Positions 55,989 to 64,000 of a stretch of 64,000 bases of DNA are shown in pieces; position 1 is the stretch's first letter, and the number at the start of each line of letters is the position of its first letter. The stretch is from Desulfosalsimonas propionicica (lineage in GTDB: Bacteria > Desulfobacterota > Desulfobacteria > Desulfobacterales > Desulfosalsimonadaceae). The position numbers and the translations under genes were made by a program. The stretch is from positions 1 through 64,000 of the forward strand of contig NZ_JACDUS010000005.1 in assembly GCF_013761005.1 (NCBI RefSeq), read 5' to 3'. The notes under the pieces are model-generated. The model ran no database searches. It was not told the DNA's origin and saw only the letters and a list, made by a program, of their open reading frames with translations.

Positions 55989-56600
55989 ATGGATGATCAG
56001 GCGATTATAAAGGCATATAAGCGCTATGCCGGAAGTTATGACCGGATTTTTGGGAAAGTTTTTGAGCACGGCCGCCGGGCGCTGATCGGGAAAATGGGTT
56101 TTGCCCCGGGCCAGCGGATTCTGGAAGTGGGTGTGGGTACCGGGCTTTCTTTGCCGCTTTATCCCAAAGAGGTTTCGGTTGTGGGAATTGACATTTCACC
56201 GCACATGCTTTGGCATGCCAGAAATTATACAAACGGAAACGGCAGCCGGAGTTTGTCTCTGATGGACGCCCAGAGCATGAGTTTTGCTGACAATAGCTTT
56301 GATAAGGTGGCTGTCATGTACGTGGTGACCGTGGTGCCCGAGCCCGAAAAAATGATGGAGGAAATCCGGCGGGTGTGCAAGCCCGGGGGTGATATTTTCG
56401 TGGTCAACCATTTCAGCAACCCGCATCTGATTCCGAGGATGGTGGAAACGGTTATGCTGCCTTTCAAAGGCCTGCTTGGATTTCGTCCCCGTTTTTCACT
56501 GGAGGCGTTTCTTGCGCAGAATCCGCTCCAGGTTGTGGAGACCTGCCCTGTGAACCTGCTGGGATACTGGACCCTAATCCACGCGCGCAATGCTTCCTGA
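55989..56600 (+). CDS. Class I SAM-dependent methyltransferase
   Basis: A 203-residue methyltransferase. SAM motif I is ILEVGVGTGLSLP near 44-56, the acidic ribose contact is GIDISPHML near 68-76, and VAVMYVVTVVPEPEKMMEEI near 105 is motif post-II. The N-terminal AIIKAYKRYAGSYDRIFG and the overall pattern resemble bacterial phospholipid N-methyltransferases (PmtA type) and UbiE-like enzymes. The substrate is unproven. The ATG at 55989 has TGGAG upstream. It precedes tRNA-Arg on the opposite strand. Confidence 0.82.
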   Translation: MDDQAIIKAYKRYAGSYDRIFGKVFEHGRRALIGKMGFAPGQRILEVGVGTGLSLPLYPKEVSVVGIDISPHMLWHARNYTNGNGSRSLSLMDAQSMSFADNSFDKVAVMYVVTVVPEPEKMMEEIRRVCKPGGDIFVVNHFSNPHLIPRMVETVMLPFKGLLGFRPRFSLEAFLAQNPLQVVETCPVNLLGYWTLIHARNAS

Positions 56601-56683
56601 AATATAAGCATGACAGCCGGTGCATCGCCCCTTTTTGTTCCGGGCGCAGACGCTGCGGCAGCGAGGTTTGGAGAAAACCCGAT

Positions 56684-56760
56684 TGGCGCGCCTGGCAGGA
56701 TTCGAACCTGCGGCCTACGGATTAGAAGTCCGTTGCTCTGTCCGGCTGAGCTACAGGCGC
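56684..56760 (-). tRNA. tRNA-Arg (TCT)
   Basis: The minus strand gives a complete cloverleaf of 77 bases. Acceptor GCGCCTG pairs with CAGGCGC, the D-arm is GCTC...GAGC, the anticodon stem ACGGA/TCCGT encloses loop CTTCTAA with anticodon TCT, and the T-arm is GCAGG-TTCGAAT-CCTGC. Discriminator G is followed by encoded CCA. It reads AGA codons. Confidence 0.96.
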
Positions 56761-56911
56761 GCATACCTGGATCTTCGCTGGTTGACAGGTAAAATCCTTG
56801 AGAATGGAAAAAATTTTTTTTACCATTAGAAAATGCTTTTGTCCATTATAAAAAGGCCACTTCTGCCGCAGCGGCAAAATCGCTTTATCTGAACTGAGCG
56901 ATTCAATAAGG

Positions 56912-56940
56912 TTGAGATCTTGCGGGAAAAAACTTATTAT
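56912..56940 (+). promoter_or_regulatory. Strong sigma-70-type promoter for the sigma-factor operon
   Basis: TTGAGA at 56912-56917 and TATTAT at 56935-56940 are spaced by exactly 17 bases. Transcription would start near 56947, about 40 bases before the GTG at 56988. Confidence 0.65.
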
Positions 56941-56949
56941 AGGTTTTTT

Positions 56950-56991
56950 ATGGCAAAAACCGCGATTGTTGCACTCACCGATGCCAGGTGA
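56950..56991 (+). other. Possible 13-codon leader ORF ending in the sigma-factor start
   Basis: An ATG at 56950 opens a frame MAKTAIVALTDAR that stops at TGA 56989-56991, overlapping the GTG at 56988-56990 as GTGA. It begins almost at the predicted transcript 5' end. Translation is unproven. Confidence 0.35.
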
Positions 56992-58022
56992 AAAAATCCG
57001 ATGACAGCCCAAAGGTTATGAGCAAGCAGAAGCCAACCGATCATATTGAAAATCCGGAAAATGGCCGGTCCGACGGCGACACGGACGGCAGCAGCGATTC
57101 GGCAACCACCCGGAAGCTGAAACAGGCCGTGTCTTTGCCCGGAGAGCAGGGCCAGTTGGTCCCCTATGACCCGCTCCAGCGGTATCTCTCCGAGATCAGC
57201 CGTTATCCTTTGCTGACCCGGGAACAGGAGGTCGAACTCGGCCGGCGCCTGCAGGAGGAAGGGGATCCGGATGCGGCTTATATACTGGCCACATCCAATC
57301 TTCGGCTGGTGGTCAAGATTGCCATGGAGTTTCAGCGCACGTGGATGCAGAATTTGATGGATTTGATCCAGGAGGGCAATATCGGCCTGATGCATGCGGT
57401 GCAGAAGTTTGATCCTTACAAGAACGTCAAGTTTTCCTATTACGCAGCTTTCTGGATCAAGGCCTATATTCTGAAATTCATCATGGACAACTGGCGCCTG
57501 GTCAAAATCGGCACCACCCAGGGTCAGCGGAAGCTGTTTTTTAAGCTTAAAAAGGAAAAACAGAAACTTGTGGAGCAGGGTTTTGCCCCGGAGACAAAGC
57601 TGCTTTCCAGCCGGCTGGGCGTCTCCGAGCAGGAAGTGCGGGACATGGATCTGCGTCTTGACGGCTGGGATGTGTCTTTGGATGAGCCTTTAAAGGATGA
57701 TTCGGACACCGAGCGGGGCGATTTTTTCAGTTCAGATACCGAGTCCATTGAATCCCAGGTGGCCCGCAAGGAAGTCGAATCCCTGCTGCGCGAAAAGCTC
57801 GGGGATTTTAAAAAGCAGCTTTCAGAGCGGGAGCTGGATATTTTTCAGCGGCGCATATTCACCGATACGCCCGACACCCTTCAGGACATCGGGGACAAGT
57901 ACCAGATCTCCCGGGAGCGGGTGCGGCAGCTGGAAAAAAATATTGTCAAGAAAATGCGGGTTTTTTTCGAAAAAGAGATTCCGGACTTCGCCGCCTATGA
58001 ACATCCCGAGGAAAACGATTAG
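56988..58022 (+). CDS. RpoH-like sigma-70 family sigma factor
   Basis: A 344-residue sigma factor with regions 2 to 4. Region 2 includes NLRLVVKIAMEF near 104-115 and DLIQEGNIGLMHAVQKFDP near 125-143. The RpoH-box-like segment is QGQRKLFFKLKKEK at 179-191. Region 4 ends with DIGDKYQISRERVRQLE near 300. It is longer than E. coli RpoH (284) owing to an unconserved ~55-residue N-terminus and an acidic insert (DDSDTERGDFFSSDTES). It would direct a heat-shock-like or envelope regulon. The GTG start is weak; ATG at 57018 is possible. Confidence 0.87.
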   Translation: MKKSDDSPKVMSKQKPTDHIENPENGRSDGDTDGSSDSATTRKLKQAVSLPGEQGQLVPYDPLQRYLSEISRYPLLTREQEVELGRRLQEEGDPDAAYILATSNLRLVVKIAMEFQRTWMQNLMDLIQEGNIGLMHAVQKFDPYKNVKFSYYAAFWIKAYILKFIMDNWRLVKIGTTQGQRKLFFKLKKEKQKLVEQGFAPETKLLSSRLGVSEQEVRDMDLRLDGWDVSLDEPLKDDSDTERGDFFSSDTESIESQVARKEVESLLREKLGDFKKQLSERELDIFQRRIFTDTPDTLQDIGDKYQISRERVRQLEKNIVKKMRVFFEKEIPDFAAYEHPEEND

Positions 58023-58026
58023 CATC

Positions 58027-59841
58027 ATGCGGCTTTCAGGCGCCACAACAAGTGAAAAGCCCATGGATTCAAGCCCTTTACCACGCCTCAGGATCCCCGC
58101 ATTTGTTCGGTTCGGATGGTTAATGGTTATAGCTGCTGTCCTCACTGCCGGGTGCACGGGCAGGGATCACCACCCCGGGCCTTCGGTACCGGCTGCTCAA
58201 CCCCCTTCTGACATTACTTTGCCTGCTGCCGGGCAGCAGCGGCCGGTCAGCCATTATTATGATTTTTTACGGGCGCAGCTGGCTGCCCGCTCCGGCCGGT
58301 TGGAAGAGGCTGTGGCCTTTATGAAAGAGGCTGTTGACAAGGTTCCGGATCAGGTGGTTGTCAAAAAAGAGCTTGCCATGCTCTACATCAAGCAGGGCAG
58401 GAAGGATAAAGCCCTGGAAATGATCCAGGAAGCCCTGGGTCAGGATCCGGACAACACAGAGTCCCTGATCGTTGCCGGTTCCCTCTGGCAGAGTGCCGGA
58501 GAGCTGGATGCAGCCCGGCAGGCTTATGAAAAGGTTGTCGAAAATGCGCCGGAACGGGAAAACATTGCCCTGATTCTGGCCCGGCTTTATCTGCAGCAGG
58601 AGCAGTTCAACCGGGCTGCAGAATTGATGACGGATTTTGTGGAGCGGTTCCCGGGAAATTATATGGGGTTTTATTATCTGGGCAAGGCCTGCAAAGAACT
58701 GGGCCGGCTCGGGGATGCAGCAGACGCTTACCAGCGGAGCCTCTCCATTGAGCCGGATTTAATGGAACCGCGTGCCGCACTCATTGATATTTACAGGCAC
58801 CAGGGCAGAGACGCCAAGGCGGTTTACCAGTACCAGGCCATCCTTGAACGCGACCCGCGCAATGCCGCAGCCGCCCTTGAACTCGGAGTTTTTTACAAAA
58901 AACAGGGCCGGACGGATAAGGCCCGGGCAATCTGGGAGGATCTTGCCGGACGGGCCGGGCCTGATTCAGATGTGATCAAGGCTGTTACCGGGATGCTGGG
59001 CCGGCAGCAATACGATGATGCCATAATCGCGCTGTCAGGTGTTTTGGAACATGACCGGCAGAACTCCGCTCTGCATTATCTGGCCGGCGCAGCCCTTTAC
59101 CTCTCGGAGAAAACAGGACCTGCTATGGACCATTTTCAGCAGGTGGCCTCTGACAGCGATTTTTACATTGATGCCATGATTCACCAGGCCATTATTTACA
59201 ACCGGGAGTCCAAAACCGGACAAGCTGTCCGGCTGCTTGAAGCCGCCATGGAAAAAAGCGACAGCTTCGGAAAGGCGGCTCTGATTCCGTATCTGAGTGC
59301 ATTTTATCAGGAACAGGAGCATTACCGGCAGGCTGAATCGCTTTTGCAGCAGGGGCTTTCCATTAATCCCGGAAGCACTGAACTGCTCTATGAACTCGGG
59401 GTTCTCTACGAAAAGATGGGCGATGTTGACGCTGCAATTGAAAAAATGAAACAAGTCATCGAAAAGGACCCGGAAAACGCAGACGCCCTGAACTATCTCG
59501 GATACACCTATGCCGATCAAAATATCCATCTTGATGAGGCCGAGTCCCTGATCCGCCGGGCCCTGGAACAGGAGCCGGAAAGCGGCCACATCCTGGATTC
59601 CATGGGATGGGTGCATTACCGGCAGGGCGATTATCAAAAGGCCCGCAAGTACCTGGAAAAAGCGGTTGAAAAAATCGGCGATGATCCCATTCTCTTTGAG
59701 CATCTGGGCGACGTCTACCGCAAAACCGATCAGCCCGGCCGGGCCCTGGAATATTACAAAAAGGCCCTGGAAAACGGGTCTGACCATGCGGATATCGTAA
59801 AGGAAAAAATGGATGCACTCCGGCAGGAGGTGTCACCTTGA
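58027..59841 (+). CDS. TPR-repeat lipoprotein
   Basis: A 604-residue protein with an N-terminal lipoprotein signal (VIAAVLTAGC, lipobox Cys near residue 45). About a dozen tetratricopeptide repeats fill the rest (for example GRKDKALEMIQEALGQDPDN and GDVDAAIEKMKQVIEKDPEN). It probably scaffolds a complex at the outer or inner membrane. The start at 58027 lies five bases after the sigma-factor stop; ATG at 58063 is an alternative. Its stop overlaps the TTG of the next gene. Confidence 0.85.
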   Translation: MRLSGATTSEKPMDSSPLPRLRIPAFVRFGWLMVIAAVLTAGCTGRDHHPGPSVPAAQPPSDITLPAAGQQRPVSHYYDFLRAQLAARSGRLEEAVAFMKEAVDKVPDQVVVKKELAMLYIKQGRKDKALEMIQEALGQDPDNTESLIVAGSLWQSAGELDAARQAYEKVVENAPERENIALILARLYLQQEQFNRAAELMTDFVERFPGNYMGFYYLGKACKELGRLGDAADAYQRSLSIEPDLMEPRAALIDIYRHQGRDAKAVYQYQAILERDPRNAAAALELGVFYKKQGRTDKARAIWEDLAGRAGPDSDVIKAVTGMLGRQQYDDAIIALSGVLEHDRQNSALHYLAGAALYLSEKTGPAMDHFQQVASDSDFYIDAMIHQAIIYNRESKTGQAVRLLEAAMEKSDSFGKAALIPYLSAFYQEQEHYRQAESLLQQGLSINPGSTELLYELGVLYEKMGDVDAAIEKMKQVIEKDPENADALNYLGYTYADQNIHLDEAESLIRRALEQEPESGHILDSMGWVHYRQGDYQKARKYLEKAVEKIGDDPILFEHLGDVYRKTDQPGRALEYYKKALENGSDHADIVKEKMDALRQEVSP

Positions 59842-60617
59842 AGGGCCGCCTGATTGTGCTGTTTTTGATTCTGCTCACAGCGGCCTGCGCTTCTGTGGAA
59901 AAACCGCCGCCGTCTGCCGTTTCCCGGATGGATGCGGGAAAAGCCGAATCCCTTCTTGCCTGCATCCGGAAAGCAAATGAGGCAATGACCCCCTATAAGG
60001 CCATCGGCCGTATCGGAGTGGACGATGACAGCGGATCATGGTCTGTCCGTGCGGCGTGGCTTGGCGCGCCGGGGGGGCGTTTCCGGGTGGAAGCCATGGG
60101 CCTTGCCGGCCAGCCCTTTGGCAAGATTATCTGCGGCCCGGAGCTGTGCTCCTTTCATTTTCCGGAAGGCGGGGAACTCCGGCGCAGGGACACCGGCCGG
60201 CGAAGTCTGGGACGGCTTGCCGGGGTGGATATTGATGTGGATGATCTTGCACTGCTGCTCGGCGGCGGTGTGCCCATAGCGGATCATGATAGTGTTGCCG
60301 CCTATCGAACGCTTTGCGGGGATCCCATGCTGGTGCTCAAAAAACGGTTTTCCGGAACCGTACAGCACATCCGGTTTTCCACCGACCCCATCCGTGTCCG
60401 GGAAGTGGAAATGTTTACCTGGCAGGGGACTGCCTATCGGGCGGAGATCCTTGCGGTGCGGTCTGCAGATGAACGAAATATGCCCTCTGAACTGCAGATT
60501 TCGGATGCAGAGGGCCATCGCCTGTCGGTGAGCGTGGAGCGCTGCTGGGCCGATGCAGCCGTACCAGCCCGGGCCTTTTCCCCGGAACTGCCCGGCAACA
60601 CGGATACAGCGCCTTGA
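59838..60617 (+). CDS. LolB-like outer-membrane lipoprotein
   Basis: A 259-residue lipoprotein. The signal peptide is LIVLFLILLTAAC with the lipobox Cys near residue 17. The mature part (AIGRIGVDDDSGSWSVRAAW and FRVEAMGLAGQPFGKI) resembles the LolB/DUF4292 lipoprotein-carrier fold, but identity is low. It starts with TTG at 59838, whose last two bases form the TPR stop (TTGA). AGGAGG lies eight bases upstream. It may insert lipoproteins into the outer membrane. Confidence 0.65.
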   Translation: MKGRLIVLFLILLTAACASVEKPPPSAVSRMDAGKAESLLACIRKANEAMTPYKAIGRIGVDDDSGSWSVRAAWLGAPGGRFRVEAMGLAGQPFGKIICGPELCSFHFPEGGELRRRDTGRRSLGRLAGVDIDVDDLALLLGGGVPIADHDSVAAYRTLCGDPMLVLKKRFSGTVQHIRFSTDPIRVREVEMFTWQGTAYRAEILAVRSADERNMPSELQISDAEGHRLSVSVERCWADAAVPARAFSPELPGNTDTAP

Positions 60618-61423
60618 AGCAGGAAAGTGTTCGATCCACGGCTTGTCCGTCAAAGGCCGTCTGCCTTGAACTGCACCTGCGGTCTTGTTCCAACGTGACC
60701 TGCCTGGGGGTGCGGCCCAATTTTTCCGATTATCCTCCGGATGAGGCGGAATTGATCCGGGATGCGCCGAAAATATATTACCCTTCCACTTTTTATGCCG
60801 ATTTGCTGGCAGCTGCCGGAAAACCGATTTTTCCGAGCGTGCATACTTACCGGTTTGTTCAGGACAAGATCAAGCAAAGCGCCCTGTTTGAAATCCTTGA
60901 TCTGCCCCGGCCCAGAACCCGCACCTTTTATGGCAGGCGCCTGCCGGAAAAGATCCTGTCGCACTTCCGGTTTCCCTTTGTGGGCAAAATTGCCCGGGGT
61001 TCGGCCCTGGGCCGGGGCGTTTTTATGATTGCCGGCCGCGATGACCTGGATGCTTACTGCGATCAGACCAATACCGCTTATATCCAGGAATATCTGCCCA
61101 TTGACCGGGATATCCGGGTGGTGGTCATCGGCAATAAAATTGCCCATGCCTACTGGCGCATTGCCGCGCAGGGAGAATTTCGGACAAATTTGGGCTGCGG
61201 CGGCAAAATCAGCCTGGATCCCGTGCCTGAATCCGTCCTTGATCTGGCCCTGCATACGGCCCGCTGCTGCGGGTGGGATGATGTGGGCATTGACATTTGC
61301 ATGACAGGCAACAGGTTATACATTCTTGAAGCCAACATGAAATACGGCAAAGCCGGCTTTGCCGCAGCCGGCATGGATTATTACAGCATCATGGAGGAAA
61401 AGATCGCCAATGCAGAGATCTGA
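60614..61423 (+). CDS. RimK-like ATP-grasp ligase
   Basis: A 269-residue ATP-grasp protein. Segments fit the RimK group: VGKIARGSALGRGVFM near 120-135 (Lys/Gly-rich nucleotide loop), YIQEYLPIDRDIRVVVIGNKIAHAYWRIA near 155-185 (shown in part) and the metal-site LYILEANMKYGKAG near 235-250. Relatives add amino acids to proteins, cofactors or peptides. The substrate here is unknown. The TTG at 60614 again overlaps the previous stop as TTGA, with a weak ribosome-binding site. Its end overlaps the dGTPase-like gene. Confidence 0.8.
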   Translation: MKQESVRSTACPSKAVCLELHLRSCSNVTCLGVRPNFSDYPPDEAELIRDAPKIYYPSTFYADLLAAAGKPIFPSVHTYRFVQDKIKQSALFEILDLPRPRTRTFYGRRLPEKILSHFRFPFVGKIARGSALGRGVFMIAGRDDLDAYCDQTNTAYIQEYLPIDRDIRVVVIGNKIAHAYWRIAAQGEFRTNLGCGGKISLDPVPESVLDLALHTARCCGWDDVGIDICMTGNRLYILEANMKYGKAGFAAAGMDYYSIMEEKIANAEI

Positions 61424-62579
61424 GCTTCCCGCCCTGCATGAGTTGACAGCGATGCTCGATGACCGGGAACAGCAAAGTCTTTCGCCCGGGGCGGCCAAAA
61501 GCGCCCGGGCCTTTCGCAGGCGGCCGGAAAAGCGTTTGGCAACAGATTACCGGCAGCCCTTTGCCGTGGATGTGGACCGTATCCTGCATTCTTTGGCGTA
61601 CAGCCGGTATATTGATAAAACCCAGGTGTTTTACCTGATTCGCAATGATCATATCACCCACCGCATGCTCCATGTGCAGTTGGTTTCCAGGGTGGCGCGG
61701 ACCATCGGCCGGTTTTTGGGATTAAACGAGGATTTGATCGAAGCCATTGCCATCGGCCATGATATCGGTCATCCGCCCTTTGGCCATGACGGTGAGCGGT
61801 TCCTTTCAAACTTGTGCCAGGCCGCTGGCATCGGGCCGTATCATCACAATGTGCAAAGCGTTCAGTTCCTGGAAAAAGTCGAGCGAAAGGGCCGGGGCTG
61901 GAATCTCTGCCTCCAGACGTTAGACGGCATTTTGTGCCATGACGGAGAGGTTCACAACCGGCACCTGGCGCCTGTGCAGGGCAAAACCTTTGAAGACCAT
62001 CAGGCGGAACTCAACGAAAAAAAATCCGGCCGGCCGGTTGATCTGGTGCCCATGACACTGGAGGGATGCGTGGTGCGTTTTTCCGACACCATCAGCTATA
62101 TCGGCAGAGACATTGAAGACGCCATCCGTCTGGGCCTGATCCAGCGTACGGACCTGCCGGCGGACTGTGTGCAGCACCTGGGCGATACCAACGGCACGAT
62201 TGTCTATACCCTGGTCACGGATGTGATCCGCACCAGCTACGAGCAGGAGGCCGTGGCCTTCAGCCCGGAGATCTCCGGGGCTCTGCAGCAGCTGAAGCAG
62301 TTTAACTACAAGGCGATCTATTCAAATCCGGCCATCAAGCAGGACACACCCAAAATTGAAAGTTTATTTGACCATTTGTTTGAGCGGTTTTTCAATGATA
62401 TTGAAGCCGGCAACAAACAATCACCTGTTTACCGCAATTTTATTGCCGATATGGCCCAAGACTACATGTCAGCGCACCGTCCTGCTGAAATTGTCCGGGA
62501 TTTTATCGCCGGGATGACGGACCAGTATTTTTTAAACCTGTCCCCGGAGCGCATGCGGCCGCAGATTCGCGCCTGGTAA
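61410..62579 (+). CDS. dGTPase-like HD-domain phosphohydrolase
   Basis: A 389-residue HD-superfamily protein. The HD metal site is HRMLHVQLVSRVAR near 86-98 and AIGHDIGHPPFGHDGE near 129-144, as in deoxynucleotide triphosphohydrolases. Length is shorter than E. coli Dgt (505) but near the short bacterial class. It would cut dGTP (or another dNTP) to nucleoside and triphosphate. The ATG at 61410 has GGAGGAAAAG upstream and overlaps the ATP-grasp gene by 14 bases. Confidence 0.88.
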   Translation: MQRSELPALHELTAMLDDREQQSLSPGAAKSARAFRRRPEKRLATDYRQPFAVDVDRILHSLAYSRYIDKTQVFYLIRNDHITHRMLHVQLVSRVARTIGRFLGLNEDLIEAIAIGHDIGHPPFGHDGERFLSNLCQAAGIGPYHHNVQSVQFLEKVERKGRGWNLCLQTLDGILCHDGEVHNRHLAPVQGKTFEDHQAELNEKKSGRPVDLVPMTLEGCVVRFSDTISYIGRDIEDAIRLGLIQRTDLPADCVQHLGDTNGTIVYTLVTDVIRTSYEQEAVAFSPEISGALQQLKQFNYKAIYSNPAIKQDTPKIESLFDHLFERFFNDIEAGNKQSPVYRNFIADMAQDYMSAHRPAEIVRDFIAGMTDQYFLNLSPERMRPQIRAW

Positions 62580-62741
62580 TCCGGATCGTTGATGCCTGGC
62601 CGATGCTGAAAAAACGGTTGAGTTTTTCCGGCAAACGTTTCAATATAACAGTTTCACATAAAAATCGGACAAATTGCAGTTGCAGCCGGCACTGTTTTTT
62701 GTTGTGCCCTAAGACCCGGAGCCTTGTTGGAGGATATGCCC

Positions 62742-63137
62742 ATGAAAAAGCTCAAGTATGCTTTCTGGCTGCTGATTGTGGTATTGGCGGCGGTTGTGGT
62801 GTTTCAGAACAAAGGGTTTTTCATTGTGGAGCGCAGTTTTAAGCTCAATTTGTATTTTTTCAAATACGCATCGCCTGAACTGCCCACGGCCTTATATTAC
62901 TTTGCGGTGTTTCTCATCGGATTTCTTCTGTGTTATTTTTTGAGCCTGTCGGCAAAATTCAAGACCCGCAAAACCGTCCGGCAGCTCCATGAGCAGGCTG
63001 CGGCCAAGGATAAAAAAATTGCCGAACTGGAATCCGAACTGGCTGCTGCACAGGCACAAACGGTCCCGGCCGAGCCTGTCAGTCAACAGGATGTGTCTGA
63101 CCCGCCGGAGACGCCCCCGGCTGGTACCGAAAAGTAA
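62742..63137 (+). CDS. LapA-like membrane protein (DUF1049)
   Basis: A 131-residue protein with two membrane helices (about 6-24 and 42-66) and a cytoplasmic coiled-coil tail (KTRKTVRQLHEQAAAKDKK). This layout matches LapA/YciS-type proteins that help assemble lipopolysaccharide. The tail ends in a Pro/Glu-rich stretch. The ATG at 62742 is favoured because GGAGG lies eight bases upstream. It lies between the dGTPase-like gene and mutS. Confidence 0.78.
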   Translation: MKKLKYAFWLLIVVLAAVVVFQNKGFFIVERSFKLNLYFFKYASPELPTALYYFAVFLIGFLLCYFLSLSAKFKTRKTVRQLHEQAAAKDKKIAELESELAAAQAQTVPAEPVSQQDVSDPPETPPAGTEK

Positions 63138-63191
63138 AAAAACAGGTTGCGCGATGGGATCCGGGACGGAACGGATCAGGGATATGTTTTT

Positions 63192-64000
63192 ATGAAGGGC
63201 CGGCAAAGCAGTGATGCACAAATAACGCCCATGATGCGCCAGTACCTGGAGATCCGGGAGCACTACGCCGATTATCTTCTGTTTTACCGAATGGGTGATT
63301 TCTATGAGTTGTTTTTCGAAGATGCCCGGACTGCATCCCGGGAACTGGAAATCACACTGACATCCAGAAATAAGAACGAGGAAAACCCGGTGCCCATGTG
63401 CGGAGTGCCGGTCAAGGCCGCTGAAATTTATCTGGGACGCCTGATTGAAAAAGGCTACAAGGTGGCCATCTGCGAACAGACCGAGGACCCGGCCGCGGCA
63501 AAGGGGTTGGTCAAACGGGAAGTGGTGCGGGTGGTCACCCCCGGAATGGTTTTAAACAGCGATCTGCTCGATGCCCGCACCAACAACTTTATTGTCTCCA
63601 TCCTCGCCCAAGGCTCCCGGTGGGGGCTGTCCTGTCTGGATCTTTCCACAGGGGCCTTTCGGGTCACGGAAAGCGGTGATGCGCATGTGCTGCTCGAAGA
63701 AATCAGGCGCATCGCCCCCAGTGAAATCCTGATGCCGGCAGCCGCCCGGACCGGTGATGATTATGAAATCTTTCGCACCTCGTTTGAGCAGTCCGTGACA
63801 ACCTGGGTGGATGACGGGGCCTGTGAGTACAAACCGGCGCGTCAGCGCCTGATCCGTCAGTTCCAGACCCGAAGCCTGGAGGGCTTTGGCTGTGAAGGCC
63901 TGCAAGCCGGAATTGGCGCTGCCGGTGCCCTGCTGTTTTACGTCCAGGAGACCCAGAAACAGCAGATCGCCCATCTGTCGGGTCTTGAAACCTATTTTCT
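63192..64000 (+). CDS. mutS: DNA mismatch repair protein MutS (partial, 5' part)
   Basis: The frame opens with ATG at 63192 (AGGGAT upstream) and runs off the window end after about 269 residues with no stop. The mismatch-recognition domain is clear: YRMGDFYELFFEDA near 35-48 contains the Phe that stacks on the mismatch and the nearby Glu. The connector domain begins near residue 125 (NNFIVSILAQGSRW). The ATPase region lies outside the window. It would recognise mispaired bases in replication repair. Confidence 0.95.
   Translation, partial: MKGRQSSDAQITPMMRQYLEIREHYADYLLFYRMGDFYELFFEDARTASRELEITLTSRNKNEENPVPMCGVPVKAAEIYLGRLIEKGYKVAICEQTEDPAAAKGLVKREVVRVVTPGMVLNSDLLDARTNNFIVSILAQGSRWGLSCLDLSTGAFRVTESGDAHVLLEEIRRIAPSEILMPAAARTGDDYEIFRTSFEQSVTTWVDDGACEYKPARQRLIRQFQTRSLEGFGCEGLQAGIGAAGALLFYVQETQKQQIAHLSGLETYF

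Overview
The window reads as a bacterial chromosome of moderately high GC with dense operons. Gene content suggests a mesophilic, probably anaerobic member of the Desulfobacterota (Desulfobacteraceae-like). The pointers are rubrerythrin, beta-oxidation enzymes, two branched-chain-amino-acid-type (LIV) ABC transporters each tied to acyl/aryl-CoA ligases, PPDK-like and NtrC-type regulators, and dispersed hairpin repeats. That placement is inference from gene content; there is no rRNA here. One tRNA gene, tRNA-Arg(TCT), is present.

Layout. 1-158: a short structured repeat. 159-4032 (minus): moxR - DUF58 - TgpA-type transglutaminase operon. 4033-5072: non-coding, with two copies of a ~200 bp hairpin repeat. 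5073-9341 (plus): nucleoside/adenine deaminases and DNA polymerase IV. 9342-9895: a third hairpin repeat. 9896-14820 (minus): rubrerythrin, PPC-domain protein, metallophosphoesterase, DUF4213/DUF364 protein, DUF2062 protein and a CysRS-like protein that has lost half its zinc ligands. 15124-17261 (plus): hydroxyacyl-CoA dehydrogenase and thiolase. 17361-18336 (minus): DUF1638 protein and Gdx/SugE exporter. 18662-18811: MITE-like repeat. 18871-21474 (plus): a KaiC-like/PPDK_N fusion. 21520-27206 (minus): glutamate dehydrogenase, an unknown protein and a sensor kinase/NtrC regulator pair. 27442-29411 (plus): DUF89 phosphatase coupled to a QTMAN/GTDC1-type glycosyltransferase.

29454-32151: MscS channel, DJ-1/PfpI protein, iron-sulfur flavoprotein and a zinc-ribbon protein. 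32406-40608 (minus): hotdog thioesterase with quinone reductase, then livMHKGF-fadD. 40813-42916 (minus): a Cfa-like methyltransferase followed by a geranylgeranyl-reductase-family flavoprotein, a plausible 10-methyl fatty-acid route. 43125-46846: MFS transporter, Fn3-phosphatase and two exported proteins. 46890-54496 (minus): paaK - ACT - livKHMGF - second, degenerate paaK. 54541-54690: a MITE copy with a 9 bp flanking direct repeat. 55015-56600: enoyl-CoA hydratase and a methyltransferase. 56684-56760: tRNA-Arg. 56988-63137 (plus): RpoH-like sigma factor, TPR lipoprotein, LolB-like lipoprotein, ATP-grasp enzyme, dGTPase-like HD protein and LapA-like protein. The window ends inside mutS.

The metabolic theme is uptake and CoA activation of organic or aryl acids (two LIV systems with FadD/PaaK ligases) and their beta-oxidation (crotonase, hydroxyacyl-CoA dehydrogenase, thiolase), beside nitrogen and purine turnover. 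The most unusual items are the CysRS-like protein without a complete zinc site, the PaaK paralogue without the adenylation P-loop and C-terminal lysine, the Cfa/reductase pair, the KaiC-like/PPDK_N fusion, the DUF89-QTMAN gene pair, and two families of palindromic mobile-like repeats. All functions are predictions from reading sequence; no searches were run.
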